A DNA stretch of 39,434 nt, from assembly GCF_031181705.1 (NCBI RefSeq), contig NZ_JAPSKN010000038.1, positions 1 to 39,434 of the forward strand, read 5' to 3'. Positions 23,301-30,588 of this stretch are shown here, piece after piece. Below the pieces are notes generated by a model. The model did not search any database. It was not told the DNA's origin and saw nothing but the letters and a program-made list of their open reading frames with translations. The stretch is from Streptomyces sp. (GTDB lineage: Bacteria; Actinomycetota; Actinomycetes; Streptomycetales; Streptomycetaceae). The position numbers and the translations under genes are program-made. The stretch's first letter is position 1, and the number at the start of each line of letters is the position of its first letter.

Positions 23301-24608
23301 TCAGTCGTCCTCGTCCAGGGCGCCGGTGACCTTGCGCAGGTCGACGAACTTGAAGTCGGTGTTGTCGCGGACCTCCCCGTCCGCGTCCGTCTCCTGCGGG
23401 GTGTTGTGCCCGTCCTGCACCACGAGCAGGCCCTTCGGGTAGCGCGAGCCGAGCGGGGCGTTCAGTACGGCCGCGCCGTCGCACTCCTCGGAGCCGTCGA
23501 CGGTCCCGGCGGTGACCCGGAAGCCGCCCTCGTACTCGTTGCCGTCAAAGACCTCGCGGTCGTAGGCGGCGAAGGTGTCGTCGCCCTGGCTGGAGGCGAG
23601 CAGGTAGCCGTCGCCGTCCCCCTCGTCGAGGATGGTCAGGCCCTCGACGTCGGCGGACAGGTGCGTGCCGCCGTAGCCGGGGTCGGCGCCCGCGACGCAC
23701 TCCTCGGTCGCCTCGTCGTAGGTGGCGGGGACGCCGTACTCGCGGACCTTGTCGATCAGCTCGGCCCTGCCGCCGAGGTCGGCGGGCAGCCGCCAGATGC
23801 CGACGTCCTCCTGGCCGGCGTAGAGCACCTTGTTCGCCGGGTCCACGACCATGCCCTCGACCTGGGGGAGGTCTCCGGGGTCGGTGCAGGGGGCCCAGGA
23901 CGTGCCGTTGGGGAGGGTGAAGGAGGCGGGCAGGTCGTAGGTGCGCACCTTCCGGTAGGAGACCGCTCCGCGGGAGGTCGTCCTCAGCTCCAGCAGGGCG
24001 AGCCGGGTGCGGCTGCGCCGGCTGACCACGGCGTAGGAGCGGCCGGTGGCCTTGTCCTTCCAGGTGGCGAGGCCGTAGGGGGTGGCCTGGTCGTCGACCT
24101 CGTCCTGGTCCTTGGAGAAGACCAGCGGGGCGTTCGGGTCGGTGATGTCGGTCAGCGGGCGGGCGGCGCCCGGGGTGATGCGGTAGATCCGCAGGTGGTC
24201 GCGGCCGCGGTCGGTGACGACGGCGACGTCGGCGCGGCCGGTCGGCAGCGGGAACCCGGAGATCAGGTCCACGTTGTTGAAGCGGCCCGGCTTGGCGTCG
24301 GGGGTGGGCGCGGGCGGCGCCGGGATCGACTGCACCTCCTCGCCCGCCAGGTCGTACACGCGCAGGCCGCCCTCCTTGGCGGTGGCGATCACCAGGCTGG
24401 CGTCGGGGTCGGCGGCGTTGCGCCAGATCGCCGGGTCGTCGGCGTCGGCGTTGCCGCCGGTGTCGTCGCCGTACAGGGCCGGGGTCTCGCTGGTGGCGGT
24501 CACCCCCGGGAGCCCGGGGCCGGCGGCCAGGGCCGGGGTGGGCAGGACCGCCATGGCCGTCAGGACCGCGGCGACCGCGGCCGTCTGTGTCGCGCGCAGG
24601 TTGCGCAC
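23301..24608 (-). CDS. Secreted beta-propeller phytase
   Basis: This 435-residue exported enzyme should release phosphate from phytate in a calcium-dependent way. The first 28 residues form a signal peptide (VRNLRATQ, hydrophobic core, TPALAA). The mature part shows six-bladed propeller features of the BPP family: DADDPAIWRN, GGLRVYDLAGEEVQ, RFNNVDL, DRGRDHLRIYRI, PYGLATWKD, QVEGMVVDP, YAGQEDVGIWR, DVEGLTI and SSQGDDTFAAYDR; the acidic residues line the metal and phosphate sites. The GTG at 24608 has GGAGG 5 nt upstream. A PHO-box-like triple 11-mer lies about 92-124 nt upstream, consistent with PhoP control under phosphate starvation. It ends at a shared terminator with the symporter. Confidence 0.92.
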   Translation of the reverse strand: MRNLRATQTAAVAAVLTAMAVLPTPALAAGPGLPGVTATSETPALYGDDTGGNADADDPAIWRNAADPDASLVIATAKEGGLRVYDLAGEEVQSIPAPPAPTPDAKPGRFNNVDLISGFPLPTGRADVAVVTDRGRDHLRIYRITPGAARPLTDITDPNAPLVFSKDQDEVDDQATPYGLATWKDKATGRSYAVVSRRSRTRLALLELRTTSRGAVSYRKVRTYDLPASFTLPNGTSWAPCTDPGDLPQVEGMVVDPANKVLYAGQEDVGIWRLPADLGGRAELIDKVREYGVPATYDEATEECVAGADPGYGGTHLSADVEGLTILDEGDGDGYLLASSQGDDTFAAYDREVFDGNEYEGGFRVTAGTVDGSEECDGAAVLNAPLGSRYPKGLLVVQDGHNTPQETDADGEVRDNTDFKFVDLRKVTGALDEDD

Positions 24609-24699
24609 AGTGCCTCCACGAAGGGGGATGAACGGACGAGACCCGGTGGAGCAGCCACGGGAAGGCGATCCCCGCGTCGGGCCGTGCAGATCCTGTGGA

Positions 24700-24732
24700 C
24701 CGAAGGTGACGGGACGACCACGGTACGGTGAC
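24700..24732 (-). promoter_or_regulatory. PHO-box-like tandem 11-mers upstream of phytase
   Basis: On the minus strand three contiguous 11-nt units read GTCACCGTACC, GTGGTCGTCCC and GTCACCTTCGG. Streptomyces PhoP boxes are direct repeats of 11 nt with a GTTCACC-like core. Two of the three units match GTCACC; the middle is weak. Distance to the phytase start suits a promoter site. Confidence 0.4.
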
Positions 24733-24770
24733 GTGACCATGCCAGGAAAGTGAGCGGGGGGAACGGCGTC

Positions 24771-25889
24771 CTACACGGCGCGCGGGTACCGGGCCAGCCA
24801 GCCCGGGGACGACCCCGCCGGGCCGTGCAGGGCCGGGCCCTGGGTCATCTCCATGGCGAAGTCGTCGGCCAGTTCCAGGATCGTGGGGCGGCCCTCCAGC
24901 TCGGCCAGCCAGGCCGGGGGCAGGGCCGTCTCGCCGTGCAGGGCGCCGAGAAGGCCACCGGTCAGGGCGCCCGTGGCGGCGGAGGGGCCGTCGTGGTTGA
25001 CCGCGAGGCACAGCCCGTGGCGGACATCCGGGGCGACCAGCGCGCAGTACACGGCCGCCGCGACGAGCCCCTCGGCGGTGCCCGCCCCGCTCAGCTCGGC
25101 GATCCGCTCCGGCCCGGGCATGCCCTGCCGCACGGCGCCCAGCGCGTGCTGCAGCGCCTCCGCGACGGGCTGGTGCCCGGGGCGGGCGGCGAGCAGGGCG
25201 AAGGCGCGCTGCACCGCGCCGTCGAGGCTCTCGCCGAGGGCCAGCCCGTGCACGATCACGGCGTACGCGCCCGCCGCGAGGCAGGCCGTCGGGTGCCCGT
25301 GGGTCTGCGCCGCGCACTCCACCGCGAGCTGGGCGACGAGCTGCGGCTCCCATCCGACGAGCAGCCCGAACGGCGCCGACCGGGCGGCGGCCTCGGGCCC
25401 GGCCTCACCCGGGTTCTTGGGCGCGTCCGGGGTGCCCATGGTGTCGTCGCCGAGCCCGAGGAGCAGCGCGCGGCTGGGGTCGCGGCGGGCGTACAGCCAC
25501 TCCTCGCGCGCGAGCCAGCCGTCCTCCTTGCGGCGCTCGTCGGGCCCCCAGTCCCGCTGGGTGGCGGCCCAGCGCAGATACGCCCGGTGCAGGTCGGTCG
25601 GCGGGTGCCAGGCGCCGGTGTCCCGCCGCACCTGGGCCCTGATCAGCCCGTCCACGGAGAACAGGGTCAGCTGGGTGAGGTGCGTTATGGCGCCGCGCCT
25701 GCCGTAGGCCGGAGCCAGGTCCAGCAGTCCCTCGGCCCCGTGCGCCTCCCGTATCTCGTCGATCCCCAGCCCGTCCACGGGCGCGCCCAGCGCGTCCCCG
25801 ACGGCCGCGCCGAGCAGCGTCCCGCGCACCCGGCTGCGGAAGTCCTGCTGCTCCGTACGCCCCCAGACGGCACCGGCAGTCGCACCCAC
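24771..25889 (-). CDS. ADP-ribosylglycohydrolase-family protein
   Basis: This 372-residue all-helical hydrolase of the DraG/ARH family removes ADP-ribose from proteins or small molecules using two Mg2+ ions. The first metal motif is LLGAAVGDALGAPVDG (26-40, GDALG), GDDTM follows mid-protein, and the second metal site is NHDGPSAATGALTGG near residue 300, which keeps the Asp but has Pro-Ser instead of the common D-(S/T) pair. The GTG at 25889 is chosen because GGGAGG lies 6 nt upstream; a longer frame to 25934 would overlap the predicted promoter. There is no ADP-ribosyltransferase gene nearby. The exact substrate is unknown. Confidence 0.9.
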   Translation of the reverse strand: MGATAGAVWGRTEQQDFRSRVRGTLLGAAVGDALGAPVDGLGIDEIREAHGAEGLLDLAPAYGRRGAITHLTQLTLFSVDGLIRAQVRRDTGAWHPPTDLHRAYLRWAATQRDWGPDERRKEDGWLAREEWLYARRDPSRALLLGLGDDTMGTPDAPKNPGEAGPEAAARSAPFGLLVGWEPQLVAQLAVECAAQTHGHPTACLAAGAYAVIVHGLALGESLDGAVQRAFALLAARPGHQPVAEALQHALGAVRQGMPGPERIAELSGAGTAEGLVAAAVYCALVAPDVRHGLCLAVNHDGPSAATGALTGGLLGALHGETALPPAWLAELEGRPTILELADDFAMEMTQGPALHGPAGSSPGWLARYPRAV

Positions 25890-26249
25890 CTTGACCTCCC
25901 AGGGGCACCGTCCACACGTACGACAGCTCGCCACTGTAATCGAATGGGGACGGTGGGTTCAGGGGGCGGGAAGGGGCGGGACCGGGCCCGGGTTCTCCCG
26001 AGCGGGGGGGTGTCAGCCGTACCAGGTCACGTTGCAGACGTCGCCGGGGCGGCGGTCCGGGGCGCGCGCGAGGGCGCGCTGGGGTGCTGCTCAGTGATCG
26101 GGAAGGTCTCTTCATCCTTGGTGATCAGGCCCTCGCAGTGGGATGGCAGTCCCGGCGGGGGCCGTATTCGTGTCTGGCAGTTGTCTGCGCCGACGCTGCA
26201 CCATCGACTGCCCGCCGCGCCAGCCGCGTCATGACGCACCGGGACACGG
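25890..26249. other. Intergenic region with a G-run cluster
   Basis: These 360 bases carry no convincing gene. They contain the ADP-ribosylglycohydrolase promoter region and a dense run of G-tracts on the plus strand (25946-25992). Nothing else is recognised. Confidence 0.5.
25933..25962 (-). promoter_or_regulatory. Probable promoter of the ADP-ribosylglycohydrolase gene
   Basis: On the minus strand CTGAAC, an 18-nt spacer and TACAGT (25933-25938) resemble the principal sigma consensus. The transcript would start near 25926 with a leader of about 37 nt. Confidence 0.4.
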
Positions 26250-26672
26250 TCAGGCCAACGCCAGTTCGGCCCAGACCGTCTTGGCTCCGGCCGGAGCCTG
26301 AGTCACGCCCCAACGGTCCGCGTACGCCTCGACGATGAGCAGGCCCCTGCCGCCTTCCGCGTCCCCCGCCACCGGGTCCGGGACGCACGGGACCCGGTCG
26401 CCCCGGGCGTCCGTGACCTCGACGCGCAGCGTGCGGTCGACGCGCAGTTTCAGCCGCAACCGGAAGTCCCTGCCCTGCACGCGTCCGTGCCGTACGGCGT
26501 TGGACGCCAGCTCGGCCACGACCTGCGCGGCAGCGCCGTAGGGCTCGCCCCACGCGTCGAGTTGGCGTTCGGTGAGCAGCCGCGCCAGTCGCGCACCCCT
26601 TCGAGTCGCCGACAGCTGAACGGCGAGGTGGCGGGTGTGCGCGGGGATCCGGGTGGGGGATTTCTGACTCAT
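26250..26672 (-). CDS. ATP-binding anti-sigma/serine kinase-like protein (RsbW type)
   Basis: This 140-residue cytoplasmic HATPase_c_2 protein has an N-box with Glu54 and Asn58 in VVAELASNAVRHG, a G1-like VTDARGD and a G2 region GGRGLLIVEAYADRWGV. Such small kinases phosphorylate anti-sigma antagonists or bind sigma factors. In streptomycetes they often sit divergent from an HTH/DUF397 pair, exactly as here: the HTH gene starts 113 bp away on the other strand. The ATG at 26672 has a weak GGGTGA upstream. No sigma factor gene is near. Confidence 0.9.
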   Translation of the reverse strand: MSQKSPTRIPAHTRHLAVQLSATRRGARLARLLTERQLDAWGEPYGAAAQVVAELASNAVRHGRVQGRDFRLRLKLRVDRTLRVEVTDARGDRVPCVPDPVAGDAEGGRGLLIVEAYADRWGVTQAPAGAKTVWAELALA

Positions 26673-26716
26673 GTCACCCAGCGTGGCCGACCGTCCCTAC
26701 TCTGAACAGCGACGAC

Positions 26717-26728
26717 CTCGGTACCGAG
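26717..26728. promoter_or_regulatory. 12-bp palindrome in divergent promoter region
   Basis: CTCGGTACCGAG is a perfect palindrome between the ATP-binding gene and the HTH gene. A -10-like TACTCT (26698-26703) on the plus strand lies just upstream, so a bound regulator could govern the HTH transcript. Confidence 0.4.
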
Positions 26729-26751
26729 CGTGACTGTCCGGTCGTGCGGCG

Positions 26752-26769
26752 GGGTCGTACGGGTCGTAC
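26752..26769. repeat. Tandem 9-mer GGGTCGTAC x2
   Basis: Two adjacent perfect copies of GGGTCGTAC lie 17-34 nt upstream of the HTH start codon, inside the predicted leader. Each contains GTAC, also found in the palindrome at 26717-26728. Confidence 0.6.
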
Positions 26770-26785
26770 GTCAGGGAGGGAAGGC

Positions 26786-27598
26786 GTGGAGGACGAGGAA
26801 GCGGCGGCCGTGCTCAGGACGGTCGGGCGGCAGATCAAGATGTGGCGCGAGGCGGCGGGACTGAAGCAGGCGGAGCTGGGGTCGGCCATCGGGTACGGCG
26901 AGGAGATGGTGTCGTCCGTGGAGCGGGCCCGCCGCATCCCCAAGCCGGATTTTCTCGACAAGGCGGATGAGGTGCTCAGCGCCGGCGGCAAGCTGGCCGC
27001 GATGAAGGAGGACGTGGAGAAGGCTCGGTATCCGAAGAAGGTGCGGGACCTAGCGCGGCTGGAGGAGGAGGCCGTCGAACTCGGGGCCTACGACAACCAC
27101 CAGATCAACGGGCTGCTTCAGATCCCGCAGTACACACAGGCGTTGTACGCCATGAGACGCCCCGCCTTCACGGAGGACGAGATCGAGCGGTACGTCGCGG
27201 CGCGCATGGCACGCAAGGCCGTGTTCGACCGCGTGCCGCGAGCGCTCATCACGTTTGTCCAGGAAGAGACGACACTGCGCAGGCCGCTCGGGGGCAGAAT
27301 GGTGCTCCGCCAGCAGCTCGAACATCTGTTGGAGGTGGCCAAGTTGCGGCACGTGTCGATCCAGGTCATGCCGACGGACCGGGAGGACCACGCGGGTATG
27401 GCAGGTCCGTTCAGGGTGTTGAAGCTCCAGGAGGGCAGGACACTGGGGCACTTCGAAGCCCACCTGCACAACCGCGTGATCAGCGACCCCCGCGACGCCC
27501 AAGTCCTCGACATGCGCTATGGAATGATCCGGGCGCAGGCCCTCTCGCCGCGAGAGTCCCTGGCCTTCATCGAGAAAGTTCTGGGAGAAGAGACGTGA
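26786..27598 (+). CDS. XRE-family HTH regulator with DUF5753 domain
   Basis: The protein has 270 residues. A Cro/C1-type helix-turn-helix spans about 10-65 (VGRQIKMWREAAGLKQAELG, then GEEMVSSVERARR), and the DUF5753 domain covers about 95-268 (NGLLQIPQYTQALYA, LRRPLGG, HVSIQVMP). The GTG at 26786 follows GGGAGGG; ATG codons further upstream are in the leader. It overlaps the DUF397 gene by 4 bp (GTGA), so the two proteins are made together. This is the second HTH-DUF397 module in the window and, unlike the first, it has the divergent ATP-binding partner. Palindrome and 9-mer repeats upstream suggest autoregulation. Confidence 0.93.
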   Translation: MEDEEAAAVLRTVGRQIKMWREAAGLKQAELGSAIGYGEEMVSSVERARRIPKPDFLDKADEVLSAGGKLAAMKEDVEKARYPKKVRDLARLEEEAVELGAYDNHQINGLLQIPQYTQALYAMRRPAFTEDEIERYVAARMARKAVFDRVPRALITFVQEETTLRRPLGGRMVLRQQLEHLLEVAKLRHVSIQVMPTDREDHAGMAGPFRVLKLQEGRTLGHFEAHLHNRVISDPRDAQVLDMRYGMIRAQALSPRESLAFIEKVLGEET

Positions 27599-27786
27599 CC
27601 CCCGAGCTCGACTGGTTCAAGAGCAGCTACAGCAGCAACGACGGACCCGACTGCGTCGAAGCCGCGATATCCCCTTCCCCCCAACTCGCCATCCACGTCC
27701 GCGACTCCAAGAACAGTGGCGGCGCCCGTCTGACCTTCACCGCAGGCACCTGGGCCGAGTTCCTGGAGTTTGCCACGGAGCGCTGA
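27595..27786 (+). CDS. DUF397 small protein (translationally coupled)
   Basis: The 63-residue protein has the DUF397 hallmarks: LDWFKSSYSSNDGPDCVEAA, IHVRDSKNS, and LTFTAGTWAEFLEF at the end. The GTG start overlaps the HTH stop by 4 bp. The partner regulator and the divergent ATP-binding protein complete a recurrent Streptomyces module whose members have been tied to development and secondary metabolism. The biochemical role of DUF397 proteins is not established. Confidence 0.94.
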   Translation: MTPELDWFKSSYSSNDGPDCVEAAISPSPQLAIHVRDSKNSGGARLTFTAGTWAEFLEFATER

Positions 27787-27798
27787 TCCGTCGGCAGA

Positions 27799-28320
27799 AT
27801 GATCGACATGGCCACCTCCACAACCCCCCGCGGCGGGCTGTCCCTCGCCGCCACGCTGCTCACCGGGACCATCGCCCTCTACATGGCGCTGGTCGCCTTC
27901 GGGAACATCACCGACTTCGGCACCAACCAGCAGTTCGTCCGCCATGTGCTGGCGATGGACACCACGTTCAAGGACGAGGACCTGATGTGGCGTGCCATCA
28001 CCAGCGAAGGGCTCCAGGACGCCGCGTACGTCGCGATCATCGTGTGGGAGACCGTCGCCGCGCTCGTCCTCATATACGGCACGTGGCTGTGGGCCGGACG
28101 CGATGCCGTGCGCGCCCGGCGGATGTCGACGTACGGGCTGCTGATGGTGATGCTGCTGTTCGGGGCCGGGTTCATCGCGATCGGCGGTGAGTGGTTCTCC
28201 ATGTGGCAGTCGAAGAACTGGAACGGGCTGGACGCCGCGACCCGGATCTTCCTGTTCAGCGGGATCGTGCTGATCGTCAACCAGCTGACGGCCCCGCGGG
28301 CGGAGACGTCAGCTACCTGA
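27799..28320 (+). CDS. DUF2165-type small integral membrane protein
   Basis: The 173-residue protein has four hydrophobic segments (about 17-33, 73-95, 106-125, 148-164). The topology and the motif FGNITDFGTNQQFVRHVLAMDTTF fit the DUF2165 family, whose role is unknown. It lies 12 bp behind the DUF397 gene and could be co-transcribed. ATG codons at 27799 and 27808 are both possible; neither has a clear binding site. The 3' end overlaps the convergent gene by 8 bp. Confidence 0.85.
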   Translation: MIDMATSTTPRGGLSLAATLLTGTIALYMALVAFGNITDFGTNQQFVRHVLAMDTTFKDEDLMWRAITSEGLQDAAYVAIIVWETVAALVLIYGTWLWAGRDAVRARRMSTYGLLMVMLLFGAGFIAIGGEWFSMWQSKNWNGLDAATRIFLFSGIVLIVNQLTAPRAETSAT

Positions 28321-28873
28321 CCACGGCCACGGTCGTGCCGACCGTGCCGAACGCCCACAGTGCCGTGCCGTCCGCCTTCTTCATCCGGACCCCGCCGGTC
28401 TTGCCGCCGGAGGCGGCGGGCGGCGGGGAGGACCCGTCGACCGCGTTGGAGAAGGCGACGGAGACACCGTCCTGCGCGGCGAAGTACATGATGTGCTCGA
28501 TCGGGACGCCGTCGGAGCCGGTCGTGGCCGCGTTGCGGGACGAGATCGTGTAAGTGCCGGGGTCGGGGCTGACCGTGCCCGGCCAGACCGTGAACGTCCG
28601 GCGGGTCGCCTCGCTCGCGTCGACCATCCACACCCTCTTCTCCCCCAGGGAGTAGACGATGCGCCGGCCGGTGCCGGAGCCGTCGGGGACCCGGGCCGGG
28701 GCGGACGCCGTGGGCGTGGGCCGGGCCGACGCCGAGCTGCTCGGCTTGGCGGAGGTCGCGGTGGGATGCGGGCCCTTGTCCGCCTGCACGGCCAGGACCG
28801 CCACCGCGGCTATCGCTCCCACGGTCAGCCCGGACGTCCAGGCCCACGAAGGAAGTCGGGCAGGCACCGGCAC
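28313..28873 (-). CDS. Exported or membrane-anchored protein, degenerate L,D-transpeptidase-like (uncertain)
   Basis: The protein is 186 residues with an N-terminal anchor (WAWTSGLTVGAIAAVAVLAV), a Ser/Thr/Pro/Ala linker, then a domain beginning RRIVYSLGEKRVWMVDA and TFTVWPGTVSPDPGTYTI. That order (strand, v-G-v-s-P-x-P-G-x-Y) resembles the first half of YkuD L,D-transpeptidase domains, but the catalytic HGT and SHGCIR motifs with the active Cys are absent, so it is not expected to be active in that way. The GTG start follows GAGGAG. Position and function give no more clues. Confidence 0.7.
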   Translation of the reverse strand: MPVPARLPSWAWTSGLTVGAIAAVAVLAVQADKGPHPTATSAKPSSSASARPTPTASAPARVPDGSGTGRRIVYSLGEKRVWMVDASEATRRTFTVWPGTVSPDPGTYTISSRNAATTGSDGVPIEHIMYFAAQDGVSVAFSNAVDGSSPPPAASGGKTGGVRMKKADGTALWAFGTVGTTVAVVR

Positions 28874-28967
28874 GCATCTCCTCAGTCACGGGACCCCGCA
28901 CAGCACCGGGGTTCCGATCATCGTACTGCGCGCCCGCCGCTCCCCCACTGCCTCGGGGCCCGGCTTC

Positions 28968-29960
28968 TCAGGGTCCCCCGGCGGTCTTGCGGACCGGGAC
29001 GGGACCCGTGCCGGCGCCGCGCGCGGTGTAGCGCGGGGTCCGCACCGGGGCCGGGTAGGAGAGGTGCACCAGCCGGGTCTGCTCCTGCCGCATGTGCGTG
29101 AGCGACTCCAGGATGTAGCCCACCAGCAGGACCAGCGCGGCGATCGTCATGATCGCGGCGGCGAGGATCGCCGTGGGGACGCGGGGCACGGTGCCCGTGC
29201 GGACGAAGTCGGCGATGACGGGGATGCCGAGGACCACCGAGACCAGGGCCAGCGCGCCCGCGATCACGGTGTGCACGAGCGAGGGGCGCTCGCGGCGCGC
29301 CAGGTCGAGGATGACCCGCAGGATGCGCCAGCCGTCCCGGTAGGTGCGCAGCTTGCTCTCGCCGCCCGCGGGCCGGACCCGGTAGTCCACGGGCACCTCG
29401 GCCGTGGGCAGCCGCAGGTGCAGCGCGTGGATGGTCATCTCCGTCTCGGTCTCGAACTCGCGGGCCAGCGCCGGGAAGGACTTCACGAACCGCCGTGAGA
29501 AGACCCGGTAGCCGCTGAGCATGTCGGTCACGTCGTTGCCGAACAGCGAGCGCACCGCCCCGGTGAGCACCTTGTTGCCGACCGCGTGCCCGGCCCGGTA
29601 GGCCCCGTCGCAGGTGACCCGGCGGGCGCCGACGACCTGGTCGTACGGCCCCTCGAAGAGCAGGTCGACCAGGTCCCGGGCGCGGGAGGCGTCGTAGGTG
29701 TCGTCGCCGTCGATGAGGAGCACGGCGTCGGCGTCCACGTCGGCGAAGGCGCGGCGGATGACGTTGCCCTTGCCCTTGCGGGACTCGTGCCGGACGATCG
29801 CGCCGGCCTCCCGGGCCAGCTCCGCCGTACGGTCGGTGGAGGCGTTGTCGTACACGTAGACGACGGCCTCGGGGAGGGCGGCGCGCAGGTCGCGGACGAC
29901 CTTGCCGACGGCCGCCTCCTCGTTGTGACACGGCACGACACACGCGATCGTCGGTTCCAC
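28968..29960 (-). CDS. GT2-family glycosyltransferase (polyprenyl-phosphate sugar synthase-like)
   Basis: This 330-residue enzyme has an N-terminal GT-A domain: IACVVPCHNEEAAVGKVV, YDNASTDRTAELA, metal site DGDDTYD, and DMLSGYRVFSRRFVKSFPA. A C-terminal pair of hydrophobic segments (about 230-280) anchors it in the membrane. It probably transfers a sugar from a nucleotide donor to polyprenyl phosphate, as in dolichol-phosphate mannose synthase and GtrB. GTG 29960 is preferred over 29966 because GAGGAG then has normal spacing. It is divergent from a GtrA-like gene, which fits a lipid-linked sugar pathway. Confidence 0.93.
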   Translation of the reverse strand: MEPTIACVVPCHNEEAAVGKVVRDLRAALPEAVVYVYDNASTDRTAELAREAGAIVRHESRKGKGNVIRRAFADVDADAVLLIDGDDTYDASRARDLVDLLFEGPYDQVVGARRVTCDGAYRAGHAVGNKVLTGAVRSLFGNDVTDMLSGYRVFSRRFVKSFPALAREFETETEMTIHALHLRLPTAEVPVDYRVRPAGGESKLRTYRDGWRILRVILDLARRERPSLVHTVIAGALALVSVVLGIPVIADFVRTGTVPRVPTAILAAAIMTIAALVLLVGYILESLTHMRQEQTRLVHLSYPAPVRTPRYTARGAGTGPVPVRKTAGGP

Positions 29961-30087
29961 GACCACTCCTCACCCGGACCGATGCCCTGTTGCCCGCCTT
30001 GTTCGCCTGCCTCGTTCACCAGGCATGCTTTTGTGGGGAAATCATGCGATATGAGCGCGTCTGAGGGGTGGGGGCACGCCGGGTCGT

Positions 30088-30093
30088 TACGCT
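30088..30093 (+). promoter_or_regulatory. -10 box for leaderless GtrA mRNA
   Basis: TACGCT (TANNNT) ends 6 nt before the GTG at 30100; no ribosome binding site is present. Confidence 0.4.
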
Positions 30094-30099
30094 CACCGT

Positions 30100-30570
30100 G
30101 TGCCGGTCCTCGCATCTGTGACGCTGCGTGCGCGTGACGCCGTCAGGGGCGTCTGGCGGGAGGCCGCCAGGTTCGGCGTCGTCGGGGCCCTGGCCTTCGT
30201 CGTCGACAACGGCGGCTACAACCTGCTGGTCTTCGGCCTGCCCGGCGGCGCGCAGGGCGGGGTGATGCGGGCCGCCCCCGTGCAGGCGTCCGTGCTGGCG
30301 ACGGGCGCGGCGGCGCTGTTCAGCTGGGTCGGCAACCGGTACTGGACCTACCGCCACCAGCACCGCGAGAAGGTGACCCACGAGCTGGTGCTGTTCCTCG
30401 TCGCCAACGGCGTCGGGCTCGTCATCACCGCCGGGACCGTCTTCGCCTCGCGGCAGTTGCTCGGGCTCGACTCGGCGCTCAGTGACAACACCGCCCGCAT
30501 CCTCGGCTGGGTGCTCGCGACACTGTTCCGCTTCTACGCCTACCGGCGCTACGTCTTCGTCGCCCCCTGA
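30100..30570 (+). CDS. GtrA-family membrane protein
   Basis: The 156-residue protein has four hydrophobic segments and GtrA landmarks: FGVVGALAFVVDNGGYNLLV at the start, SWVGNRYWTYRH in the middle, and ATLFRFYAYRRYVFV at the end. GtrA proteins are thought to help move or organise polyprenyl-linked sugars for cell-surface glycosylation. It is divergent from the GT2 gene and is followed after 18 bp by a polytopic membrane protein. The GTG at 30100 is 6 nt after a -10 box, so the transcript is probably leaderless. Confidence 0.92.
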   Translation: MPVLASVTLRARDAVRGVWREAARFGVVGALAFVVDNGGYNLLVFGLPGGAQGGVMRAAPVQASVLATGAAALFSWVGNRYWTYRHQHREKVTHELVLFLVANGVGLVITAGTVFASRQLLGLDSALSDNTARILGWVLATLFRFYAYRRYVFVAP

Positions 30571-30575
30571 GCCGT

Positions 30576-30581
30576 TAGCAT
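30576..30581 (+). promoter_or_regulatory. -10 box for leaderless membrane protein mRNA
   Basis: TAGCAT (TANNNT) ends 7 nt before the ATG at 30589; no ribosome binding site is present. Confidence 0.4.
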
Positions 30582-30588
30582 CCGGCAT

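Noticed and set aside
24750..26234. Plus-strand open frame opposite the ADP-ribosylglycohydrolase
   Set aside because: The composition (Gly/Arg/Gln-rich) and lack of motifs mark it as a shadow of the real gene.
30571..30588. Read-through only expression of the polytopic gene from GtrA
   Set aside because: A TANNNT box exactly 7 nt before the ATG points to its own start, though read-through may add to it.
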